Shown here: piece after piece, positions 47,829 through 56,186 of the stretch
Layout: each line of letters begins with the position of its first letter
Numbering within the stretch: position 1 is the stretch's first letter
NCBI RefSeq assembly: GCF_900186615.1
Contig: NZ_LT896588.1
Location: 2,954,762 to 3,018,761, forward strand
DNA from: Parabacteroides bouchesdurhonensis
GTDB taxonomy: Bacteria > Bacteroidota > Bacteroidia > Bacteroidales > Tannerellaceae
Direction: 5' to 3'
Length of the DNA stretch: 64,000 nucleotides
Program-made: the position numbers and the translations under genes
The notes under the pieces: generated by a model
Told to the model about the DNA's origin: nothing
The model's database searches: none
What the model saw: only the letters and a program-made list of their open reading frames with translations

Positions 47829-50537
47829 ATGAAGAAAATCATCACATTGTTATTGTTAAGCTTATACGCTAATATTGCTATTGCTCAGGAAGAAATAAGA
47901 AATACAATAATATTTAACGGGAATCAGATTCCGCTCTCGGAAGCGTTGAAACAAATAGAGAAATCGACAGGTTGTACACTTGTGTTTTCCTATGACGACA
48001 TACATGATTATGTAGTTTCAGTTTCTTTTGAAGAGAAAACGGTGCAAGATGCGTTGAATATTGTTTTAACGGACTTACCTTTTAAATACATTTATAAAGA
48101 AGGATGTTATATTATATCTAAAAATAAGCAGGCTCATGTTTCTGAAAAGTTGCAGACTTCTATGCCTCTCATTATTCAGGAGAAAGGTATTTCCGGTAAA
48201 GTAACTGATGATAATAAACAGCCTGTGGAGGCTGCTTTAGTCTGGTTAGTTAATCCGGAGACAGAGCAGTCTATAGCTCAGGCTATTACTGATGATTCGG
48301 GAAACTTCTTTTTACCTTGTATCAATAAAGAAATAAAACTTACGGTAACATGTCTTGGATATACGCCTTACGTATCGGAAATATTTAATGCATCAAAACC
48401 TGTAAACCGTCCGACAATTATTCTTTCCGAGAAGTCCGAAGTCTTGGATAATATAGTAGTAATAGGAGAGAAGTCCCGTCCTGTTATTGAACAAAAAGCC
48501 GGAAAGCTTATTTTTAATGTAGAGAACAGTATTAATGCTCAGGGTTCTAATGCTTTTGAAATTCTTCGTCAGACACCGGGAGTATCTGTGGATGAAGGCA
48601 GCAAGTCTATTAGTATTAATGGGCGTTCCGGAGTGTTGGTAATGCTGAATGGAAAACAAACTTATATGCAACAATCCGAAATTGTAGACTTGCTGAAATC
48701 AACATCTTCTTCCAATATAAAGATGATAGAAGTAATGTCTAATGCAACCGCACAGTATGATGCAGCCGGTTCTGGGGGTATCTTGAATATCGTATTGAAG
48801 AAGGAACGGGGAGCAGGTTACAATGTTATGGCAAATGTCGGCATGTCCTACTGGTTTCATGTCAAGCAGAATACTGAATTATCATTTAACTATAATAGAG
48901 GGAAATTGAATTTTTATGGAAACTATAGCCATGATTTAGGACATGTCGGACTTTTTTACGGAAGTACCAGGAAACAATCAGGTAAATTATTTGAAAGCCA
49001 TTCCGATGATGTTGATAAAAGAAATATAGCTGCAGCAACATTAGGGCTTGACTATGAAATTAATAAACATCATTTGGTAGGAATACAGGCAAATGGAAAC
49101 TTTTTATTTGGACCGGGTCTTATAGAAACCAATACGGATATATATAATTCCTATGATAAAGATCAGCTATTATATACAATCCGCTCTAAAAGTGATTATT
49201 ATCATCAGGTAGCTGATCGTTATAATTTTAATGCAAACTACCGTTATGAAGTCCCGGATGAAAGATTATTTACTTTCGATCTGGATTATGGATTATTCCG
49301 TGGAAACTCTGGTAATTATCAACCCAATGAATACTATTCACCAATGCAGGTGTTGGATTCTGCGCAGAACTATCGTTCTACAGGGAATCGGGATATTGAT
49401 TTGTATGCCTTATCTTCCGGTTATAAGCAGTCTGTCTGGTTGGGTGAATTGATGGGGGGAATGAAATTTTCTAATGTGTCTTCTAAAAATACGTATAGTT
49501 TATACGATGTACAGGAAAAAGAGGAGACAATAGATCAGAATATGTCAAATGATTTCCATTATATAGAGTCAATACTTGCCGGTTTTATAATGTACGATCT
49601 GAATATTTCCGACAAATGGTACGCAAATATCGGGGCTCGCATTGAATATACACATTCTAATGGTCATCTTATACCTCTTGCCGGAAGCATGAACCAGGAA
49701 AGTAATGTACGAAGGGATTATGTAGATTTCTTTCCTTCGCTGGGAATTACTTACAAACCTAAAGAGAAGCATACGATCTCGATTAGTTATGGAAAACGAA
49801 TAGATCGTCCTGTTTATTCCGATTTGAATCCAATTGAACAACCGTTGGACGGATTGGCTTCATGGAAAGGAAATCCTTTTTTGATTCCCCAAAAAACACA
49901 CCGCTTTAGTCTGCAATACCAGTATGATAAGACGTCTGTGGAACTGTCATATTCCCGTACGAATGATTACCGCGTACAAATTACAGATACCTTAGGGGTT
50001 GATAAAGTAATTATGGAACCTCAGAATCTGGGAACACAGGAATATTATGGAATGGCTTTATCGCAGTCACTGCGTTTCTTTCATGCCTGGGATATTAATT
50101 TTTCCGGCAGAGCATATCATCTGGATAACCGTATGGCTTTTGATGCTGAACGCTTTTACCATCGGAAACGTTGGGCAGCGGGGGTTACTCTCCAGACTTC
50201 TTTCCCTGTAATATGGGGTATCAGGTCGGAAATACTTGGTGTTTATGCAACTAAAAGGCTGGGAGGTTCTACGGAGGTGATGGGTAGCAATGGCTTGGTG
50301 AATCTGGGTTTCCAAAAGAAATTTATAAATGATAAAGCTATTGTAAAGCTATCATTTTCTGATATCTTCTGGACAAATAACTGGGATAACGTAAACAACT
50401 TCGGTAATTTCCAATCTAAAGAATATGGTTATGGAGAAACGCGTCAAATAAAGGTAAACTTTACCTATAAATTTGGCGGTAGCAACAAAAAACATACAAA
50501 ACAGTCCAATGTCGATGCCGAGTTGAACCGTTTTTAA
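47829..50537 (+). CDS. TonB-dependent transducer receptor with STN domain
   Basis: An outer-membrane receptor of about 902 residues. After the signal peptide (MKKIITLLLLSLYANIAIAQ) come an STN domain (IPLSEALKQIEKSTGCTLVFSY), a carboxypeptidase-regulatory-like domain (GISGKVTDDNKQPVEAALVWL), a plug (NAFEILRQTPGVSVDEG, INGRSGVLVMLNGKQ) and an OMP_b-brl_3-type barrel. The STN domain is the part that contacts FecR, so this is the signal-receiving member of the trio. No SusD gene follows, so the ligand is probably not a PUL glycan. A siderophore, peptide or metal complex is possible. An ATG at 47820 is an alternative start. Confidence 0.92.
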   Translation: MKKIITLLLLSLYANIAIAQEEIRNTIIFNGNQIPLSEALKQIEKSTGCTLVFSYDDIHDYVVSVSFEEKTVQDALNIVLTDLPFKYIYKEGCYIISKNKQAHVSEKLQTSMPLIIQEKGISGKVTDDNKQPVEAALVWLVNPETEQSIAQAITDDSGNFFLPCINKEIKLTVTCLGYTPYVSEIFNASKPVNRPTIILSEKSEVLDNIVVIGEKSRPVIEQKAGKLIFNVENSINAQGSNAFEILRQTPGVSVDEGSKSISINGRSGVLVMLNGKQTYMQQSEIVDLLKSTSSSNIKMIEVMSNATAQYDAAGSGGILNIVLKKERGAGYNVMANVGMSYWFHVKQNTELSFNYNRGKLNFYGNYSHDLGHVGLFYGSTRKQSGKLFESHSDDVDKRNIAAATLGLDYEINKHHLVGIQANGNFLFGPGLIETNTDIYNSYDKDQLLYTIRSKSDYYHQVADRYNFNANYRYEVPDERLFTFDLDYGLFRGNSGNYQPNEYYSPMQVLDSAQNYRSTGNRDIDLYALSSGYKQSVWLGELMGGMKFSNVSSKNTYSLYDVQEKEETIDQNMSNDFHYIESILAGFIMYDLNISDKWYANIGARIEYTHSNGHLIPLAGSMNQESNVRRDYVDFFPSLGITYKPKEKHTISISYGKRIDRPVYSDLNPIEQPLDGLASWKGNPFLIPQKTHRFSLQYQYDKTSVELSYSRTNDYRVQITDTLGVDKVIMEPQNLGTQEYYGMALSQSLRFFHAWDINFSGRAYHLDNRMAFDAERFYHRKRWAAGVTLQTSFPVIWGIRSEILGVYATKRLGGSTEVMGSNGLVNLGFQKKFINDKAIVKLSFSDIFWTNNWDNVNNFGNFQSKEYGYGETRQIKVNFTYKFGGSNKKHTKQSNVDAELNRF

Positions 50538-50550
50538 GCCAATCTTTTTA

Positions 50551-52212
50551 TCATTCTTCGGCAGGTTGATATAAATACCTCTTAATACTACGCTTGGGAG
50601 TTTTTTCAAATTCTTCCTGATAAAGCTTGAAACAGGAAACTTTGCTATAAGCGGGCATTTCTTGATTCAATTGATCTATATTAGCTTGCATCAGTGTTTC
50701 TATTTCGGAATGTTGAATAGATGCTTTATCTACTTGTTCCCAATCCGGATAAATTAAAGCAACTAACTTCCCGTTTTGTGATATGATGATAGATTCCGCA
50801 ACATACAGCATATTATTCAAATGGTCTTCAATCTCTTCTGGATAAATGTTTTGTCCGTTTGCCCCTAATATCATGCTTTTACTACGTCCACGGATATAAA
50901 GTGAGCCATCTTCGTCTATCGTTCCCAAGTCTCCGGTTCTCATCCACCCATCCGGCATCATCACGGCTTTGGTAGCTTCCGGATTTTTATAATAGCCCAG
51001 CATAACATTCATGCCTCTAACCAGTATTTCGCCAACTTCACTCTGAGGATCAGAAGAATCTATACGGGCTTCCATCCTGTCCACAATACGTCCTACAGAG
51101 CCTTGTTTAAATACATCCCATTGGGCATAAGAAACCAGTGGCCCGCATTCCGTCATCCCGTATCCTACTGTGTAACGGAAATTGATAGATTTCAGGAATG
51201 TTTCCACTTCTTTGTTTAAAGCGGCTCCGCCTATTACTATTTCACCGAATTCTCCACCAAAGGAAGCATTTAATTTTGCCGCGATCGTGTCGCGTACTTT
51301 CTGGTCTATATAAGGCACTTTTAATAATAGCTTGATAAGAGGCTTTTCCAGTTCCGGAAAGACTTTATTCTTTATAATCTTCTCGATGATCAATGGAACG
51401 GCAAGTATCAGTGCCGGCTTAATCGTTGCAAATGCCTCGGCAATTATTTTAGGGCTTGGTGTTCGTGTAAGGAAATGTACGTGACAACCTTTATTTACTG
51501 AGTTTAAAACCTCAAACGCCAGTCCGTACATATGGGCCATCGGAAGCATACATACAATATTATCTCCCGGATGGATAAAAGGCAAGTTATCGTATGCGAA
51601 TTGTGTATTACTCCACAAGCTACGGTAAGGAATCATCACCCCCTTCGAAAAACTTGTCGTCCCCGAAGTATAATTCAGCACAGCCAGTTCTTCCGGTTTC
51701 TCTAAATGGTATTTTACATCGTTTGCCGTAAAAGAACGGGGATATTTCTTTCCGAAATATTCATTAATTCGCTCTCTAACAACTTTTACATTCTTATTTT
51801 TACTATGGATGATTGAGAAGTTATCCAGTAGCATGAACAGTTTAACATCAGGCATCATACCTTCATTCATGTTCTCCCAGTTGTTTGATCCGGCAAGAAC
51901 GGCTTTCGCTTCCGAGTGATTAACGATATGATGTATATTATCCGGCTTAAATTCGTGAAGAATCGGTACAGCTACCGCTCCATAGGCTAAAATACCGAAG
52001 AAACATATAGCCCAATTGGACGAGTTTCGTCCTACAAGGGCTACCTTATCGCCTTTTTTAATGCCGGCATGTTCTAATATGATATGAAATTTCTCTATGC
52101 GTCGGGCTACATCTTTGTAATGATAGGTATGTCCGTTATAATCAGAAAAGGCCGGATAATCCCAGTGCTCTTTTATACTGTTTTCAATTAATCCTAAAAA
52201 ACGATTCTCCAT
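50551..52212 (-). CDS. AMP-dependent acyl-CoA/acyl-acid synthetase
   Basis: The 553-residue ANL enzyme has the P-loop LNYTSGTTSFSKGVMI, VGYGMTECGP, GWMRTGDLG and the C-terminal swivel region GANGQNIYPEEIEDHL. It activates a fatty or other carboxylic acid as acyl-AMP, then forms the CoA ester. It is the second such enzyme in the window, the other being partial at 1-587. The two belong to the same broad group but are not close duplicates in the region visible. It converges on the TonB receptor gene with 13 bp between stops. The natural acid is unknown. Confidence 0.92.
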   Translation of the reverse strand: MENRFLGLIENSIKEHWDYPAFSDYNGHTYHYKDVARRIEKFHIILEHAGIKKGDKVALVGRNSSNWAICFFGILAYGAVAVPILHEFKPDNIHHIVNHSEAKAVLAGSNNWENMNEGMMPDVKLFMLLDNFSIIHSKNKNVKVVRERINEYFGKKYPRSFTANDVKYHLEKPEELAVLNYTSGTTSFSKGVMIPYRSLWSNTQFAYDNLPFIHPGDNIVCMLPMAHMYGLAFEVLNSVNKGCHVHFLTRTPSPKIIAEAFATIKPALILAVPLIIEKIIKNKVFPELEKPLIKLLLKVPYIDQKVRDTIAAKLNASFGGEFGEIVIGGAALNKEVETFLKSINFRYTVGYGMTECGPLVSYAQWDVFKQGSVGRIVDRMEARIDSSDPQSEVGEILVRGMNVMLGYYKNPEATKAVMMPDGWMRTGDLGTIDEDGSLYIRGRSKSMILGANGQNIYPEEIEDHLNNMLYVAESIIISQNGKLVALIYPDWEQVDKASIQHSEIETLMQANIDQLNQEMPAYSKVSCFKLYQEEFEKTPKRSIKRYLYQPAEE

Positions 52213-52290
52213 GTTACTTTGTTATATATTGAGAATAACCATATAATCGAAGCGAATGTTTGCAAAGATAGCAAAAATCACAAGTACTGA

Positions 52291-52755
52291 TTACACGATT
52301 GCTTCTTCATCTGCAGCAATTTTCAATATGACCTTGCGCATATTTCCTTCGCCAATGCCCGGAGCATGACCATCTTCGGGGAAATAAATAACAAACTGTC
52401 CGGGATAAATCTTTGTATATGCAGTTGGCCTGTCCACATAAAATGTAATATCACTTTCTTCATTATACGGAACAGACTCTTCCGTTAATTCACATCCTGC
52501 TTTCCAACCAATCTTCTCAACGCCTAGCAAAGGCATTTGGATATCGATATATTTTTTATGTGTTTCTATGGCTGCATCTTCTTTCTTCTTACAAAATAGG
52601 CTTGTTACGGAAGCTGTTAAACGTTTTCCTTCCAATTCATATTTTCCGTCTTCCACTTTAGAAAAGTTGGTGGATTTAAGGTATTCAAAAGCTTGTTTGA
52701 ACAAGGGATGCATATTCTCAAAACGCTTTGAGTTACATAGTGAAGCTAGTATCAT
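52291..52755 (-). CDS. YhcH/YjgK/YiaL-family protein
   Basis: A 154-residue cupin-fold protein (DUF386 family): MILASLCNSKRFENMHPLFKQ, EGKRLTASVTSLFCKKKEDAAIETH compressed as KKKEDAAIETHKKYIDIQ, and the metal-binding tail FPEDGHAPGIGEG. Family members sit in sialic acid and sugar-acid pathways and may act on anomers of sugars. No such pathway is adjacent here. The protein is full length. Upstream, a 207-bp spacer is shared with the copper ATPase gene. Confidence 0.88.
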   Translation of the reverse strand: MILASLCNSKRFENMHPLFKQAFEYLKSTNFSKVEDGKYELEGKRLTASVTSLFCKKKEDAAIETHKKYIDIQMPLLGVEKIGWKAGCELTEESVPYNEESDITFYVDRPTAYTKIYPGQFVIYFPEDGHAPGIGEGNMRKVILKIAADEEAIV

Positions 52756-52911
52756 GGCATAATCTTTTATAGGTTTGTTTTGATGACAAATATCGTAGTT
52801 GGACGTGTTAAATAATAGGACATATTCTACAAATAAAACTATTAATTAAGTACATATCTTAACAAGTGCGTAAATGTTTTTATTTTGTTTTAATGATAAC
52901 TATTTTCCGTG

Positions 52912-52919
52912 TACCTTTG
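52912..52919 (+). promoter_or_regulatory. -7 element for the copper ATPase gene
   Basis: TACCTTTG matches TAnnTTTG, 43 bp before the ATG at 52963. A TTTG lies 24 bp upstream (52884-52887), slightly farther than usual. Confidence 0.5.
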
Positions 52920-52962
52920 TTACTCTACATATAGGATAAAGATAATATAGAGATTATAAGGA

Positions 52963-55176
52963 ATGAAAGACTTGGAAACAAAAGTACTTCCGGTATTAGA
53001 CATGAGTTGTGCTGTTTGTGCCGGTAATGTTGAAAACACGGTGAAGGCTATGCCGGGTGTTGAAGAAGCTGTTGTAAACTTTGCCGCCAATACATTAAAC
53101 GTTAAATATCATCCTTCCGTTATAAGTTTGCAGCAAATGAAGTTTGCCGTGCAAAACGCCGGATACGATCTGGTAATTGAAGAAAAAGATTCCGCTTCTA
53201 TCCAGGAAGAAATGGAACATAAACGCTATAAAACACTTCGTCGTAATACAATCGGTGCGTGGGCGTTGTCTATTCCTTTGGCTTTACTGGGCATGGTGTT
53301 TATGCACTTGCCCGGAGCTAATTGGGTCATGATGATACTGGCATTGGCTATAATGGTTTTATTCGGCCGTTCATTTTATGTAAACGGTATTCGTCACGCT
53401 TTGCATGGAAGTGCGAATATGGATACATTGGTTGCGTTAAGTACTTCCATTGCTTTTTTGTTCAGTTTGTTTAATACCGTTTATCCCGGGTTCTGGTATG
53501 AGAGAGGGCTGGAACCGCATGTTTACTATGAAGCATCCGGCGTAATTATAGCTTTTGTCCTTCTTGGAAAATTACTGGAAGAGCGGGCTAAGAACAGTAC
53601 TTCATCCGCTATTAAAGGATTGATGGGATTGCAGCCAAAAACAGCATACCGCATTAAAGATGGAAAAGAAGAAGAAGTGGCTATTTCATTGTTGCAGGTA
53701 AAAGATGTGCTAAGCGTCCGTCCCGGCGAAAAGATTCCTGTAGACGGTACAGTATTACAAGGTTTCTCGTCTGTGGATGAGAGCATGTTGAGCGGAGAAC
53801 CTATTCCAGTGGAGAAGACAACCGGCGACAGGGTATTGGCCGGGACAATTAACCAGAAAGGGGCTTTTACAATGGAAGCTACAGGCGTGGGTAGCGCTAC
53901 CGTCTTGGCTCAGATTGTGCAAATGGTGCAGGCTGCTCAGGGTAGCAAAGCTCCGGTGCAACGCATTGTAGACAAGATAAGTGCTGTTTTTGTTCCGGTA
54001 GTAGTAGGACTGGCGGTTATTACGTTTATATGCTGGTTGCTGATAGGGGGAAGCGGGTATTTTTCCTATGCCTTGCTTTCTGCTGTCTCTGTTCTGGTAA
54101 TTGCCTGTCCGTGCGCGTTAGGCTTGGCTACGCCTACTGCCCTAATGGTGGGGATGGGAAAAGGAGCGGAGCACCATATCTTAATCAAGGATGCTTTCGC
54201 TTTGGAGAATATGTGTAAGGTAAATACCGTTGTATTGGATAAAACGGGTACTCTGACGGAAGGTGTTCCTGAAGTAACCGATTCTTTCTGGCCTGTAGAA
54301 TCATCACAAAAATATTTGGATATCCTTTATACGGCGGAACTGAAATCGGAACACCCTTTGGCTTCGGCCATTGTCCGTTCTGCGAAAGCATCCGGGGCAC
54401 AGGCTTGTGAAGTAGATAGTTTCGAGAGTATAACGGGGCGTGGTGTCCGCATGGATGTAGATGGAGTTACCTATTGGGTAGGCAGTTCCGGTTTGTTGGA
54501 AGTGTTTGGTGCTACGGTTTCACATTTTACATCAGTACATATTCAAAACTGGCAACAGGAAGGAAAAAGTATCGTATATTACGGCTACAATAATGATTTG
54601 CTTGCCGTTATGGCAATAGCAGACCGTATTAAGCCCACTTCGGCGGAAGCTGTGGATAAACTGGCTAAGATGGGAATAGATGTCCATCTGCTTACGGGAG
54701 ATGGATTGAAAACAGCGGAATCGGTTGCCGGCCAATTAAACATACATCATTATAAAGCTGATGTGTTGCCAAATGACAAAGAGGAATATATAAAGAAATT
54801 ACAGGCAGAAGGAAAGAAAGTGGCTATGGTTGGCGACGGAATTAACGATTCGCAAGCCCTTGCCCGTGCCGATGTAAGTGTGGCAATGGGCAAAGGTACG
54901 GATATAGCCATGGATGTGGCAATGGTCACACTTATAACATCCGACTTACTGTTGCTGCCTGAGGCAATACGTCTTTCCAAACGTACGGTGCAACTTATTC
55001 ACCAGAATCTGTTCTGGGCGTTCATCTATAACTTGATAGGAATCCCGTTGGCTGCCGGAGTGTTATTCCCGGTAAACGGCCTGTTGCTGAATCCGATGTT
55101 GGCAAGTGCAGCTATGGCATTCAGTTCGGTGTCTGTCGTTTTGAACAGTTTGCGGTTAAAGTGGAGTAGAATATAA
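52963..55176 (+). CDS. copA: Copper-translocating P1B-type ATPase
   Basis: The 737-residue inner-membrane pump has one N-terminal HMA domain with the metal motif MSCAVCAGN, two initial helices, the intramembrane [15 protein letters not shown] (CPC) motif, the phosphorylation site [18 protein letters not shown] and the hinge [12 protein letters not shown]. The CPC motif and NAM/SSS-type later helices fit Cu(I) export to the periplasm. A small HMA protein follows after 18 bp and is the likely cytoplasmic copper donor. Confidence 0.93.
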   Translation: MKDLETKVLPVLDMSCAVCAGNVENTVKAMPGVEEAVVNFAANTLNVKYHPSVISLQQMKFAVQNAGYDLVIEEKDSASIQEEMEHKRYKTLRRNTIGAWALSIPLALLGMVFMHLPGANWVMMILALAIMVLFGRSFYVNGIRHALHGSANMDTLVALSTSIAFLFSLFNTVYPGFWYERGLEPHVYYEASGVIIAFVLLGKLLEERAKNSTSSAIKGLMGLQPKTAYRIKDGKEEEVAISLLQVKDVLSVRPGEKIPVDGTVLQGFSSVDESMLSGEPIPVEKTTGDRVLAGTINQKGAFTMEATGVGSATVLAQIVQMVQAAQGSKAPVQRIVDKISAVFVPVVVGLAVITFICWLLIGGSGYFSYALLSAVSVLVIACPCALGLATPTALMVGMGKGAEHHILIKDAFALENMCKVNTVVLDKTGTLTEGVPEVTDSFWPVESSQKYLDILYTAELKSEHPLASAIVRSAKASGAQACEVDSFESITGRGVRMDVDGVTYWVGSSGLLEVFGATVSHFTSVHIQNWQQEGKSIVYYGYNNDLLAVMAIADRIKPTSAEAVDKLAKMGIDVHLLTGDGLKTAESVAGQLNIHHYKADVLPNDKEEYIKKLQAEGKKVAMVGDGINDSQALARADVSVAMGKGTDIAMDVAMVTLITSDLLLLPEAIRLSKRTVQLIHQNLFWAFIYNLIGIPLAAGVLFPVNGLLLNPMLASAAMAFSSVSVVLNSLRLKWSRI

Positions 55177-55194
55177 ACATTAAATAATAGTATT

Positions 55195-55404
55195 ATGTCA
55201 GTAATGAAGTTTAAAACAAATGCCAAGTGCGGCGGTTGCGTAGCTGCCATTGGCGACAAATTGAATAAGATAATGAGCCCGGATAACTGGTCTATCGACT
55301 TGTCGAAACCGGAAAAGGTGTTAACCGTTACGGCAGAGCTTCCTGCTGCAACTATTATTAAAGCGGTAACCGACGCCGGCTTCAAGGCCGAACAGTTACT
55401 ATAA
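55195..55404 (+). CDS. Small HMA-domain copper chaperone-like protein
   Basis: The 69-residue protein is a single heavy-metal-associated domain with the metal site NAKCGGCVAAI. It has the ferredoxin-like pattern of CopZ proteins, with the family Met-x-Cys-x-x-Cys replaced by Lys-Cys-Gly-Gly-Cys. It is likely to pass Cu(I) to the adjoining ATPase. Starts at 55195 and 55204 are both possible. It is 3 bp from the next gene, so the copper pair is probably co-transcribed with the PAQR gene. Confidence 0.85.
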   Translation: MSVMKFKTNAKCGGCVAAIGDKLNKIMSPDNWSIDLSKPEKVLTVTAELPAATIIKAVTDAGFKAEQLL

Positions 55405-55407
55405 AGA

Positions 55408-56058
55408 ATGGCAAAACAAAGACAAACCTACGAAGAAGAAGTAGCAAATGTATTTACCCACGGTGCCGGTATGGTCTTTGGGGCGGTAGCCTTAGTCGTC
55501 TTAATACATAAGGCGGTTTGTAGTGGCGACAGGTGGGCTGTGGGCTGTGTAGCGGTGTATGCGGTGTGTATGACATTGTCGTATGTAACTTCCACCTTCT
55601 ATCATGCCTCTGCCCGTGCGCGCCGGAAGAGGTTATTGAGGCGGTTCGACCATAGCGCTATTTACCTTCACATAGCCGGGACATACACCCCGTTTACATT
55701 AGTTGCTTTACGCAATGAGGGATATTGGGGATGGAGCTTGTTTGCCACGGTTTGGATTGCCGCGATAATAGGCGTATGGCTCAGCTTCCGCAAGATGAAG
55801 AAGAAGGACCACCTGAAAACTATTTGCTACCTGGCAATGGGATGGGTGGTTGTTATTGCATTCAAGCCTTTGGTGGATGTCTTCCGGCAAACGGATTCTA
55901 TGGATGTATTGTACTGGCTTATTGCCGGAGGCCTGTCGTATACGGCGGGAACAGTCTTTTTCTATCTGGATAACCATAAGTATATGCACCCTGTTTGGCA
56001 TATTTTTGTACTGGGAGGGTCTATATGCCATTTCTTCGCTATATATAGCTTGATATAA
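55408..56058 (+). CDS. Hemolysin III / PAQR-family membrane protein
   Basis: The 216-residue protein has seven or so helices and the family histidines: VFTHGAGMVFG, STFYHA, FDHSAIYLHIAGTYTP and HPVWHIFVLGGSICHFF. The set of conserved His and Asp residues fits the PAQR metal site. Bacterial members (YqfA/HlyIII) have no certain role. Membrane lipid or stress functions have been suggested. It may be coupled to the copper genes upstream. Confidence 0.93.
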   Translation: MAKQRQTYEEEVANVFTHGAGMVFGAVALVVLIHKAVCSGDRWAVGCVAVYAVCMTLSYVTSTFYHASARARRKRLLRRFDHSAIYLHIAGTYTPFTLVALRNEGYWGWSLFATVWIAAIIGVWLSFRKMKKKDHLKTICYLAMGWVVVIAFKPLVDVFRQTDSMDVLYWLIAGGLSYTAGTVFFYLDNHKYMHPVWHIFVLGGSICHFFAIYSLI

Positions 56059-56118
56059 ATCGTCCCGATCATTTTGCCAAATCATCCCGATGTTTTTATA
56101 AAATCATCGGGATGATTT
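56059..56118. repeat. Repeat family A, copy 2, with 14-bp perfect hairpin
   Basis: Units begin at 56059 (ATCGTCCCGATC) and 56081 (ATCATCCCGATG), 22 bp apart, followed by an inverted one. AAATCATCCCGATG (56079-56092) is the exact complement of 56105-56118 across a 12-nt loop. The element starts at the base after the PAQR stop codon, so it probably also acts as an mRNA 3' hairpin. 56094-56115 is identical to 5611-5632. Confidence 0.88.
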
Positions 56119-56126
56119 GCGTTTTC

Positions 56127-56157
56127 TTTGCTGCTGCCATTATTATTCCTACTTTTG
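56127..56157 (+). promoter_or_regulatory. Consensus promoter for the S9 peptidase gene
   Basis: TTTG at 56127-56130, 19 bp, then TACTTTTG at 56150-56157: both boxes perfect with canonical spacing, 29 bp before the ATG at 56187. It starts just after the family A hairpin. Confidence 0.75.
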
Positions 56158-56186
56158 GAGGATAGAAATATAAAACCCATTATTAT

